From NCBI RefSeq assembly GCF_937976295.1, contig NZ_CALJRY010000178.1:1-12344 (forward strand): 12,344 nucleotides of DNA, in the 5' to 3' direction. This document shows positions 1 to 7,347 of this stretch, piece after piece. The stretch is from an uncultured Rothia sp. (GTDB lineage: Bacteria > Actinomycetota > Actinomycetes > Actinomycetales > Micrococcaceae). The position numbers and the translations under genes are program-made. The notes beneath the pieces were generated by a model. It did no database searches, was not told the origin of the DNA, and worked only from the letters and a program-made list of their open reading frames with translations. Every line of letters starts with the position of its first letter. The first letter of the stretch is position 1.

Positions 1-2496
1 TACTCCCCGCGCGTTGAGGGTGTTCACCTGCGCTTCGGTAGCGTCGCACGTGGTGGCCTGCGCTGGTCCGACCGCCGTGACGACTTCCGCACCGAGGTTC
101 TGGGCCTGGTCAAGGCACAGATGGTGAAGAACGCTGTCATTATCCCCACCGGCGCGAAGGGTGGCTTCTACCCCAAGCAGCTGCCCGACCCCGCAGTGGA
201 TCGCGACGCATGGATCACCGAGGGCCGCGAGTCCTACAAGGTCTTCATCGGCTCCCTGCTGGACGTCACCGACAACCTCTCCGTTGGTGCTGACGGCTCT
301 GAGACCGTTGTCCGCCCCGAGGGTGTTGTGGCACGCGACGCTGACGACTACTACCTGGTGGTTGCAGCGGATAAGGGCACCGCAGCATTCTCCGACACCG
401 CAAACGCAATCAGCCTGGAGCGCGGCTTCTGGCTGGGCGACGCCTTCGCATCCGGCGGCTCCGTCGGCTACGACCACAAGGCAATGGGCATCACCGCACG
501 CGGTGCATGGGAGTCCGTCAAGCGTCACTTCGCTGAGCTCGGTCACGACGCTCAGACCGAAGAGTTCACCGCAGTCGGCATTGGCGACATGTCCGGTGAC
601 GTGTTCGGTAACGGTCTGCTCCGTTCCAAGGCAACCCGCCTGGTCGCAGCATTCGACCACCGCGACATCTTCCTGGACCCGAACCCCAACGCGGCAGCGT
701 CCTTCGACGAGCGTCAGCGCCTGTACGATCTGCCCCGTTCCTCGTGGCAGGACTACAACCGCGACCTGATTTCCGCCGGTGGTGGCGTGTACTCTCGCGG
801 CCTGAAGTCCATTGAGATCACCCCCGAGGTGCGCGAGGTTCTGGACCTGGACGAGTCCGTCACCGAGCTGGCACCGACCGAGCTGATTTCTGCCATCCTC
901 AAGGCGCCGGTCGACCTGATTTACAACGGTGGTATCGGTACCTACGTGAAGGCTTCCACCGAAACCAACGCACAGGTAGGCGACAAGGCTAACGACGCAC
1001 TGCGCGTCAACGGCAAGGACCTGCGCGCCAAGATTGTTGGCGAGGGCGGTAACCTCGGCTTCACCCAGCTGGGTCGTATTGAGGCTGCGCGCAACGGCGT
1101 CATCCTCAACACCGACGCAATCGACAACTCCGCAGGTGTGGAAACCAGTGACCGCGAGGTCAACATCAAGATCCTGGTGGACCGCCTCGTGGCTCGCGGT
1201 GAGCTCTCCAGCGAAGAGCGCGCCTCCTTCATCGAGTCCCTGCAGGACGAGGTGGGCGGCAAGGTTCTCGAGACCAACGTCAACCAGAACGTGCTGCTAC
1301 AGGGTGAGTTCCACGGTTCCTTCCTGGGTACCAACCTGTACAAGCGCCTCATGCACGACCTGGAGGAGCACGCCGGCCTGAACCGCGCCGTCGAGTTCCT
1401 GCCCACCGACGAGGAGCTGGATATTCGCCTGGAGACCACCGGTGACCGTCTGACCCGCCCCGAGCTGTCCGTCCTGGCTGCGTACGTGAAGATTTACCTC
1501 ACCCACGCACTGGAGCAGACCGACTTCGCGGACGACCCCTACCTGGAAGGCGTTCTGCGCAGCTACTTCCCGGCAGCACTGGTTGAGCGCTTCGGTCAGC
1601 ACCTGGACTCGCACCCGCTGCGTAAGGAAATCATCTGCACCCGCGTCGCTAACGACCTGGTCAACATCGGCGGTATCACCTTCGCATACCGCGTGATGGA
1701 GGAGTTCAACGTCGGCATCGATTCCGTCGCACGCGCCTTCATTGTTGCACGCGAGCTCTTCGAGCTGGGCACCGCAGCTAAGCTGCACCGCGAACTGTCC
1801 CCGAAGACCCCGCTGGATGCATGGTTCACCGTTCTGCGCGACAACCAGCGCGTTCTGGACCGTGCCGTCCGCTGGTTCATCACCGAACGCGGCGTGGTCG
1901 CTGGCACCAGTATCTCCGAACTGCTGGAGACCTTCGGCTCCGTTGTCGAGATGCGCCACAACCTGCCCGAGTACCTCTCCGGCACCTCCCGCGAGCGTGT
2001 TCGTGCAAAGCGCGACGCAGGCGAGGCATGGGGCCTGCCCGAGGAACTCATCGTCATCTGGATTCGCGGCTTCGAGGGCTACGCCCTGCTGGACGTCATC
2101 CGTTCGGCACGCGACCATGACTTCGAGGCAACCTCGCTGGCACCGGTCTACTTCGCAACCTACGACCGCTTCAAGGTGGACGAACTGCTCGGCCTCATCT
2201 CTGAGCTTCCCCGTAGCGACCGCTGGGAGATTCTGGCACGTCAGGCACTGCGCGGTAGCCTCTACGAGACCGCTGCAGAGCTGGCACTGTCCGTGGCTGA
2301 GGGCGCGAAGGGCGACTTCTCCACTGTTGACGGCGCCCAGAAGGCACTGGATACCTGGGTTGAGGAGCACCCGACCCGCGTGGGCAACATTGACCGCATC
2401 TTGAAGGAGATTGGCGAGGCCGCTCCGGACGTCACCGGTCACCCGCGCCTGGCTGTGGTGTCCGTAGCACTGCGTATTCTCTCGAGCGCATCCTAA
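1..2496 (+). CDS. gdh: NAD-specific glutamate dehydrogenase, large (~180 kDa) type, 5'-truncated by window edge
   Basis: This is the C-terminal 831 residues of the large NAD-dependent glutamate dehydrogenase, which deaminates glutamate to 2-oxoglutarate plus ammonium in the cytoplasm. The frame is open from base 1 with no start in the window; the ATG at 121 is internal, because the 40 codons before it encode family-conserved sequence (VEGVHLRFG, ARGGLRWSDRRDDFRTEV). The glutamate-binding/catalytic lysine region is seen at residues 43-56 (K-NAVIIPTGAKGGF). The dinucleotide-binding region follows with VGIGDMSGDVFGNG near residue 192, then NGGIGTYVK and VGEGGNLG. The remaining ~480 residues are the helical C-terminal domain typical of this ~1600-residue family, so roughly half the protein lies upstream. 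It ends at TAA 2494-2496 and is followed by a terminator. Family assignment is firm; allosteric regulation cannot be read from the sequence. Confidence 0.96.
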   Translation, partial: YSPRVEGVHLRFGSVARGGLRWSDRRDDFRTEVLGLVKAQMVKNAVIIPTGAKGGFYPKQLPDPAVDRDAWITEGRESYKVFIGSLLDVTDNLSVGADGSETVVRPEGVVARDADDYYLVVAADKGTAAFSDTANAISLERGFWLGDAFASGGSVGYDHKAMGITARGAWESVKRHFAELGHDAQTEEFTAVGIGDMSGDVFGNGLLRSKATRLVAAFDHRDIFLDPNPNAAASFDERQRLYDLPRSSWQDYNRDLISAGGGVYSRGLKSIEITPEVREVLDLDESVTELAPTELISAILKAPVDLIYNGGIGTYVKASTETNAQVGDKANDALRVNGKDLRAKIVGEGGNLGFTQLGRIEAARNGVILNTDAIDNSAGVETSDREVNIKILVDRLVARGELSSEERASFIESLQDEVGGKVLETNVNQNVLLQGEFHGSFLGTNLYKRLMHDLEEHAGLNRAVEFLPTDEELDIRLETTGDRLTRPELSVLAAYVKIYLTHALEQTDFADDPYLEGVLRSYFPAALVERFGQHLDSHPLRKEIICTRVANDLVNIGGITFAYRVMEEFNVGIDSVARAFIVARELFELGTAAKLHRELSPKTPLDAWFTVLRDNQRVLDRAVRWFITERGVVAGTSISELLETFGSVVEMRHNLPEYLSGTSRERVRAKRDAGEAWGLPEELIVIWIRGFEGYALLDVIRSARDHDFEATSLAPVYFATYDRFKVDELLGLISELPRSDRWEILARQALRGSLYETAAELALSVAEGAKGDFSTVDGAQKALDTWVEEHPTRVGNIDRILKEIGEAAPDVTGHPRLAVVSVALRILSSAS

Positions 2497-2524
2497 AAAG
2501 CTAAGGCCCGTTAGGGTTGCTTAG

Positions 2525-2566
2525 AGCATCCCGGTTCTCTCCGGTTGGAGGGGCCGGGATGCTTTT
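2525..2566 (+). terminator. Rho-independent terminator of gdh
   Basis: A perfect 10-bp stem, AGCATCCCGG (2525-2534) with CCGGGATGCT (2554-2563), encloses an inner CTCC/GGAG hairpin with a GGTT loop (2539-2550). It runs into TTTT (2563-2566). It lies 28 bases after the gdh stop codon, the expected place. Confidence 0.9.
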
Positions 2567-2610
2567 GTGCAGGGGCACTCTGTGCAGGGACATTCTGTGC
2601 GGGGATGCGT
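2566..2610 (+). repeat. Three imperfect 15-bp tandem repeats
   Basis: Units begin at 2566, 2581 and 2596 and read TGTGCAGGGGCACTC, TGTGCAGGGACATTC and TGTGCGGGGATGCGT. The first overlaps the end of the gdh terminator. Units 1 and 2 differ at two positions; unit 3 is degenerate. No function is evident, and the tract may be slippage product or a remnant of repeated binding sites. Confidence 0.6.
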
Positions 2611-2644
2611 TGCTTGGGGACACCCTTCTCAAGGTTATTGCACC

Positions 2645-2661
2645 CTGCGCATATTGCGCAG
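2645..2661. promoter_or_regulatory. 17-bp palindrome, possible operator
   Basis: CTGCGCA-TAT-TGCGCAG has perfect 7-bp arms around a 3-base spacer. It has the size and symmetry of a dimeric repressor site and lies about 280 bases before pelG. There is no other evidence of binding. Confidence 0.35.
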
Positions 2662-2837
2662 AATGTTGCTCTCACTAGGTATTTTGTGTTTTTGTGTGAC
2701 ACACATTATCTGGGTGTGTCCTAAATCCCTTCAAATATCAAGTAGAGGGTTAAGGAAACCAGAGGTTTTGGTTGATATATGCCGTATATTGATTCTCGGC
2801 GGCATCACAGTAAGCTCACCGTAAGCCAAAGGGACCC

Positions 2838-2887
2838 GGCACCATCGTCATGACGAATCCCCACCCTGCGGTATGTGAGGCGGTGCT
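2838..2887 (+). promoter_or_regulatory. Possible multi-stem leader RNA upstream of pelG
   Basis: GGCACC (2838-2843) can pair with GGTGCT (2882-2887, one G-U) as a closing stem. Inside are the perfect palindrome TCGTCATGACGA (2845-2856), able to form a 4-bp hairpin with a CATG loop, and a GC-rich segment (about 2859-2881) with weaker pairing potential. The element ends about 57 bases before the pelG start. It matches no riboswitch class I can recognise. The arrangement could be chance; covariation was not tested. Confidence 0.25.
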
Positions 2888-2944
2888 ACCATTCAAAAAC
2901 ACACTGCCCTAATCTTTACGATTATCGACTGAAAGTCTGCAAGA

Positions 2945-4300
2945 TTGTCTACCAACCACGGTGCTGAGGAAAAAAGCAACAGCGCATGGCGCCTCCTCAT
3001 TAACTTTCTGCTTTACGTCTCTCCGGTCGCACTGCTGACCACCGTCTTCCCCATCGTCACCCCGACCATTAACCGGTACAACCTCGATGGTGTGCCCCTA
3101 ATCCAGGTCATCCTTGCGGCATCCATTACCGTTCCCTGGCTCAGCCAGGCGGCCTGCCTGCCCCTTTACCGTGCTATCCAGATGGAGCACAAGAAGATTG
3201 AGGACGCCCGCCAGGGCCTGCGTATCCATGCTGAAACCCTTGAGCACCAGCTCAAGCGCGCCGAAGCACGTGCCGTACGCGCACGCATGTCCGAACCGCA
3301 GTTCCAGGACATTACCGACCTGACCGCGTTCACCCGCAACTGGCTCTACCTCTTCGTCATGACCATGCCGCTGGTACTGCTCTTCGCCGTACCGGTCGCC
3401 CTCGTACTGCACTGGACCCCGACTGCATTCGGTGCGTTCTTCGTTCTGGGCGTTCTCAACATTGCGTTCGCGCAGCTGCTGGTCATCCCGAACCTCGCGA
3501 AGAACCGCATCATCTGGTTCATCGCGTGGCTCGGTTACACCCTTGCCCTGTTCTTCTTCCCCGTCATCTGGTTCCTGCCGCCGCTGGTTGGTTCGCTCAT
3601 CCTGCTGGCGAGTCTCGGCAAGGACCTGGCGCACCTGCTGCACTTCGCGCGCATCCCGCTCAAGGACATTGCGCTCGACGCCCTGCGCGGCTTCTTCACC
3701 GGCTCCATCATCTGGGCTGATAAGTACATGCTCTTCCTGGTCACCGGCGGCGAAATCAACGTCGTGGCAATCTACCTGAGCCTGATCCCCTGCGTTATCG
3801 CCTACAACTACTTCTTCGTGGTGGAGGCAGACCGCGTCAACGCAAGCATTCAGCACCTGTGGACCATCTTCGACCGCCTGCCCTACAAGGGTGTTCAGGA
3901 GGAGTCTTCCAAGGCTCTGGGCGCTTCTAACCGCGCGATCCGCAACTCCCTGCTGATTTACATCGCCAGCGCCATTGTTACCGGCATCCTGATGTACATC
4001 TTCCTGCCGCAGTCCTACCCGCTGGCGCTCTCCGGTCTGGTCGTCGCGTTCCTCTTCGTTGCAGTGGCACTGCTGATCTACCAGATCGAGTACATGACCA
4101 TGTACGTCACCGTGCAGCTGCTCTCCGCAGCGCACCTGGTGCTGCTCTTCATCTCCTTCATGATCCTGCCCAATGAGACCGGCTACCTGCCCATCATCGT
4201 GGGCGAGGCAGTGCTCGTCTTCGCGTGCTACCGCGTCTACCGTCAGGCGTGGGCAGCACCCGAGTACTCCCTCTTCTGGCGTCGAGCCCTCGCCTGGTAA
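2945..4300 (+). CDS. pelG: PelG-like polysaccharide transporter (multi-pass membrane protein)
   Basis: The protein has 451 residues, close to the usual PelG length (~456), and about 11-12 hydrophobic segments. These include residues 17-38, 50-72, 133-156, 160-185, 188-211, 212-225, 270-293, 336-355, 358-380, 388-408 and 414-430. PelG belongs to the MOP flippase-like membrane proteins and works with the PelF glycosyltransferase in making and exporting Pel polysaccharide. The best signature is GSIIWADKYMLF at 253-264, the W-x-D-K motif of the family, followed by PCVIAYNYFFVVEAD (282-296). Residues about 78-118 form a highly charged, probably coiled-coil stretch between hydrophobic segments 2 and 3. 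The start is TTG at 2945, with weak GAAAG nine bases upstream; no in-frame ATG precedes the first membrane segment. It lies 33 bases before pelF, as in an operon. The Pel link rests on this motif plus the neighbour; substrate is unknown. Confidence 0.82.
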   Translation: MSTNHGAEEKSNSAWRLLINFLLYVSPVALLTTVFPIVTPTINRYNLDGVPLIQVILAASITVPWLSQAACLPLYRAIQMEHKKIEDARQGLRIHAETLEHQLKRAEARAVRARMSEPQFQDITDLTAFTRNWLYLFVMTMPLVLLFAVPVALVLHWTPTAFGAFFVLGVLNIAFAQLLVIPNLAKNRIIWFIAWLGYTLALFFFPVIWFLPPLVGSLILLASLGKDLAHLLHFARIPLKDIALDALRGFFTGSIIWADKYMLFLVTGGEINVVAIYLSLIPCVIAYNYFFVVEADRVNASIQHLWTIFDRLPYKGVQEESSKALGASNRAIRNSLLIYIASAIVTGILMYIFLPQSYPLALSGLVVAFLFVAVALLIYQIEYMTMYVTVQLLSAAHLVLLFISFMILPNETGYLPIIVGEAVLVFACYRVYRQAWAAPEYSLFWRRALAW

Positions 4301-4333
4301 GATCCGCACGGTCCGCGAAAGACACATACGACA

Positions 4334-6049
4334 ATGACTGAACAAATGTACCGAAACCACTACGCGCCGCTGCAGCTTCCGGCTCCCGGCCCCCACTACA
4401 GCGACCCCGAATACCCGGACGTTGACGTCGCCATCATCATGGAATCCACCTACCCTTACCTCAAGGGTGGTGTGTCCGCGGTGGTGCACGATATCGTCTG
4501 CGAAAACCCGGATCTGACCTACGGCATTATTCACATCGCCTGGGATAAGAACTCCCCCCACGAAGACCTCTACGGCATGCCCGAGAACGTCAAGTGGGTT
4601 AAGGTGCTGTACCTGAGCCTGGAAGTCAACCGCGATGCCTTCGCGGAAGCCTGCGACCCCTCCGCACTGCGCATGAAGTTTGCGGAGCGTCAGGCGCTCA
4701 CCCAGCGCCTTATGGACGGCTTCAGCGCCCTCATCGCCGGCGACGTGAACCCCCTCTGGAAGCTCTACGACGAGGGCATCAACCCCGCAACCCGTAGCTT
4801 CAACCTCTTCGGCCTCTTCGGAACCCGCGAGTTCATGCAGGCGATTGCGGGCCTGGGCTTCTTCTCCGAGACGCCCTTCGGTGAGCTCTTCTGGAAGGTG
4901 CGCGACTTCGTCTCCATCCTCTTCGCGCTCCTGCACGAGCGGATGCCGCACGCCCGCGTCTACCACGCGCACACCACCGGCTACGCCTCCCTCATCGCCG
5001 CCGCAGCCGCACGTGACCACGGCACCAGCTTCCTGCTGACCGAGCACAACCTCTACATTCGCGACACCGTGAACACCAAGCTCGAACGCAATATGGCGAA
5101 GCCCGTCACCACCGACTACGCCTTCCTCAACGAGGAGCGTGAGTACCCCGGCCTGGGCCCGGTCACTCTCGACGAGCGTGCCTGGTGTGTCTGGTTCGTG
5201 GAAATGGGCCGCTTCTGCTACCCCAGCGCAGACATGGCAACCTACCTGTACCCCAAGGCGCTGGAAGAGGCGCGCGGTATTGGCGCGCCCATCGACCAGA
5301 TGAACGAGGGCGAGAAGGACCGCGCAATCATTCTGCCCAACGGCATGCTCATTGAGTCCGTGGCGGAAGCCTACTACGCCCGCCAGGCGGCGCGTGCCCG
5401 CATCCTCGCTGAGGGTCGCGGCCACGTGTGGCGCTTCGTGTTCATCGCCCGCGTGGTGCCCATTAAGGGCCTGACCGACCTGATTCGCTCCCTCGCGGTG
5501 CTGCGCGATCAGGGGCTGGTGAACTTCCACCTGGACGTGCTCGGCCCCAAGGACCACCTGCCCGAGTACTACGAGCTGTGCCTGCGCACCATCGAAGAGC
5601 TCAACATGGGCGAGTACATCACCTTCCACGGCACCGTGAACGTGCGTGCGATGCTCGACCGCTTCGACCTGCTACTCATGCCCAGCTACAATGAGGGTCA
5701 GCCGATTGTGGCGCTCGAGGCGATGGCTGCGTCCATCCCGCTGGTCAGCACCGACGTGGGCGGTATGTCCCAGCTCATCGACGATGTGCTGGTCGCCCCC
5801 GACGGCCACGAAATCGGTAACTGCGGTATCTTGACCATCCCCGGCGATATTCACGGCTTCGCGGCGGCGCTGCGCACCCTCATGGAGGAGCCCAGCATCT
5901 ACGAACGCTACTGTGTGAACGCCTACGACCGTATCGTCAGCTTCTTCCAGCTGAAACTGGTCATGGACCGCTACAACACGATCTACCGCGAGCTGGGCAA
6001 GCTGCCCCCTCGCGATCCCGAATTCGACCCGGAGTACGATGGCGAATAA
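4334..6049 (+). CDS. pelF: PelF-like GT4-family glycosyltransferase
   Basis: A 571-residue cytoplasmic glycosyltransferase of GT-B fold and GT4 family, of the PelF subgroup. In Pseudomonas PelF uses UDP-linked sugars to polymerise Pel, an N-acetylgalactosamine/N-acetylglucosamine-type polymer; that this enzyme uses the same donor is inferred. The N-terminal domain has the PelF hallmark DVAIIMESTYPYLKGGVS (31-48), where other GT4 enzymes have their glycine-rich acceptor loop, then HAHTTGYAS (211-219) and TEHNLYIRD (236-244). The C-terminal domain begins at IARVVPIKG (371-379) and carries the E-x7-E motif (E454 and E462 in NEGQPIVALEAMA), then STDVGG. The length is slightly above the usual ~500, partly from an insertion around residues 95-185. 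The start is ATG 4334, with a weak GAAAG upstream; pelG ends 33 bases earlier and the next gene overlaps by 11 bases, so the three are probably co-transcribed. Confidence 0.88.
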   Translation: MTEQMYRNHYAPLQLPAPGPHYSDPEYPDVDVAIIMESTYPYLKGGVSAVVHDIVCENPDLTYGIIHIAWDKNSPHEDLYGMPENVKWVKVLYLSLEVNRDAFAEACDPSALRMKFAERQALTQRLMDGFSALIAGDVNPLWKLYDEGINPATRSFNLFGLFGTREFMQAIAGLGFFSETPFGELFWKVRDFVSILFALLHERMPHARVYHAHTTGYASLIAAAAARDHGTSFLLTEHNLYIRDTVNTKLERNMAKPVTTDYAFLNEEREYPGLGPVTLDERAWCVWFVEMGRFCYPSADMATYLYPKALEEARGIGAPIDQMNEGEKDRAIILPNGMLIESVAEAYYARQAARARILAEGRGHVWRFVFIARVVPIKGLTDLIRSLAVLRDQGLVNFHLDVLGPKDHLPEYYELCLRTIEELNMGEYITFHGTVNVRAMLDRFDLLLMPSYNEGQPIVALEAMAASIPLVSTDVGGMSQLIDDVLVAPDGHEIGNCGILTIPGDIHGFAAALRTLMEEPSIYERYCVNAYDRIVSFFQLKLVMDRYNTIYRELGKLPPRDPEFDPEYDGE

Positions 6050-7235
6050 ACTCACCCGCTTAGGCGGACCCGGCAAGTTTGGTGCCTGGGTCCGCTACGG
6101 CGGTAAGCCCATTACCCAGCAGCAGCTCGATTTTGCGGTCAAGAACTACTCTGTCGCAATCCTGCAGCCCTGGGAACTGGACGCGGCACGCTACTTGAAG
6201 AAGCGTGCACCTCAAATGGTGGTGCTGGCGTATAAGTGCCTGTCCTCCACCCGCTCTTACGAGCCCGGCCCGATTTATTCCTCGGGTGTGTCTTACCCGC
6301 TGGCGGTGTCTATGGCGAACTCCGGTAAGGATTTCTTCGCCCACCGCCTTAACGGCGACCGCATCGAGTGGAAGGGCTACCCCAAGCACTTCCAGATGCA
6401 GGTGTGGAACGCCGACTACCGTTGGCACTGGGTGGACGCTGTGGTGCGCGAAATGCGCGACTCGCCCTTCGACGGGGTCATGGCGGATAACGACGTGGAG
6501 AACGACTACTACGGCCTGAACCTGCCCATTCAGGGCGTGGAGTCCATGACGAAGATCCGCGAACACCTGGATTTTCTGGTCGCGTACGCCGGTATTGAAC
6601 TGAATAAGATTGGCAAGATTCTGGTGCCCAATATTGCTGAGTCGCGTCTGCGTTACGGCAAGTGGGAGCGTCACAGTGCCTACGGTGGCGGCTTTGAGGA
6701 GGTGTGGCTCGGCTGGGGTCCGAACGACTACCTGTCTTCGCCGTACGCCGTGATGCAGGGCCGTGAGATTGCGAACGGCTCGGCGGGCGAGGTGAACCTG
6801 GGTGCTACTTTTGCGGGCCTGGGTGGCCGTAGTGCCGCCTCGCAGAAGAAGGTGACGATTCTGCGCACCCCGCTCAGTGACCGCAAGGCTGCGATTACCG
6901 GCACGGATGAGAATTTCCTCTACGGTTTGGCGGGCTTCTGGGTGTTTGGTGGAGGCGCTTTCACCGGCATCAGCGCAACCCACCACGACGCCTACGACGA
7001 GATCCCGCATGCCCCGGAGCTCTCCTACGACCTGGGGGATCCGGTCGGCGGTATTATCGCTCAGCAGACCGCTCAGACTCGTGCCTTTACGGGCGGTTGG
7101 GCTGCCCTGAACACCGGCTCGAAGGATGTGACTGTGAATGTTCCTTCCGGTCTGGTGGATGCAGCGAACCGCCCGGTGCCCTCGAGCTTCACGCTGCGGG
7201 CGCATCAGGGTGTGGTGTACCGCCGTAAGGCGTAA
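6039..7235 (+). CDS. GHL15-like putative glycoside hydrolase (TIM barrel) linked to pelFG
   Basis: A 398-residue protein resembling the hypothetical glycosyl hydrolase family GHL15 (Pfam DUF-type TIM barrels). Typical features are GKFGAWVRYGG near the N-terminus (12-22), the barrel-strand motif FDGVMADND (144-152), whose Asp residues are candidate catalytic or substrate-binding groups, GFEEVWLGWG (218-227) with two adjacent Glu, and a C-terminal beta domain from about 350 (GGWAALNTGSKDVTVNVP). There is no signal peptide or membrane segment, so a cytoplasmic location is predicted unless a non-classical route exists. ATG 6039 overlaps the pelF end by 11 bases, with GGAG at 6031-6034, so it is probably translationally coupled. 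In canonical Pel clusters the hydrolase/deacetylase PelA trims the polymer; this protein could play a comparable trimming role, or act on a lipid- or nucleotide-linked intermediate. Activity and substrate are unproven. Confidence 0.7.
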   Translation: MANKLTRLGGPGKFGAWVRYGGKPITQQQLDFAVKNYSVAILQPWELDAARYLKKRAPQMVVLAYKCLSSTRSYEPGPIYSSGVSYPLAVSMANSGKDFFAHRLNGDRIEWKGYPKHFQMQVWNADYRWHWVDAVVREMRDSPFDGVMADNDVENDYYGLNLPIQGVESMTKIREHLDFLVAYAGIELNKIGKILVPNIAESRLRYGKWERHSAYGGGFEEVWLGWGPNDYLSSPYAVMQGREIANGSAGEVNLGATFAGLGGRSAASQKKVTILRTPLSDRKAAITGTDENFLYGLAGFWVFGGGAFTGISATHHDAYDEIPHAPELSYDLGDPVGGIIAQQTAQTRAFTGGWAALNTGSKDVTVNVPSGLVDAANRPVPSSFTLRAHQGVVYRRKA

Positions 7236-7270
7236 TTGGCCGCTCATCGGTGGATATAACCTCATAAACA

Positions 7271-7320
7271 AACCCACCGGCAATATAGCTAAATGGCTAT
7301 ATATACCGGTGGGTTAGTTA
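7271..7320. terminator. Bidirectional terminator between the pel-like genes and gap
   Basis: AACCCACCGG (7271-7280) pairs perfectly with CCGGTGGGTT (7306-7315). An inner 7-bp stem, ATATAGC (7283-7289) with GCTATAT (7296-7302), extends the hairpin. T-rich sequence follows on the + strand (TTAGTTATATG) and, read on the minus strand, TTTGTTTATG follows the other arm. It sits between two convergent genes and can serve both. Confidence 0.85.
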
Positions 7321-7347
7321 TATGTGTGTTAGATGAGCTGGGGTAGC

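Larger units (their letters stand above)
2567..2944. other. Intergenic region between gdh and pelG, no gene seen
   Basis: No convincing gene lies between the gdh terminator and pelG. The small open frames here lack ribosome sites and the GC-rich third-position bias of the neighbours. The tract is more AT-rich than the flanking genes. It holds a 17-bp palindrome (2645-2661), GACACAC (2698-2704) facing GTGTGTC (2714-2720), an ATATCAA/TTGATAT pair (2735-2741 and 2772-2778), a GTAAGC direct repeat (2810 and 2821), and a possible folded element at 2838-2887. No promoter with both good -35 and -10 hexamers was found; TAATCT at 2910-2915 is a possible lone -10. The length suggests a regulated or long leader for the pel-like genes. 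Confidence 0.6.

Noticed and set aside
1297..2442. 381-codon open frame on the minus strand inside gdh
   Set aside because: Composition is typical of antisense to GC-biased coding sequence, with no domain; gdh is certain on the + strand.
2511..2824. Small open frames in the gdh-pelG intergenic region on both strands
   Set aside because: No ribosome sites or coding bias; they run across the terminator and the tandem repeats, which explains their repetitive products.
2790..2892. Cyclic-di-GMP (GEMM-I) riboswitch before pelG
   Set aside because: CCGTAAGCCAAAGGG resembles part of the GEMM core, and Pel systems are c-di-GMP linked, but the preceding GNRA-capped stem and the tetraloop receptor arrangement are not present, so I do not call it.
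3098..5629. 843-codon open frame on the minus strand opposite pelG and pelF
   Set aside because: It is a shadow of GC-rich codon bias: the product is a low-complexity Val/Gly/Glu/Asp/His-rich sequence without recognisable domains, and the + strand frames carry clear PelG and PelF motifs.
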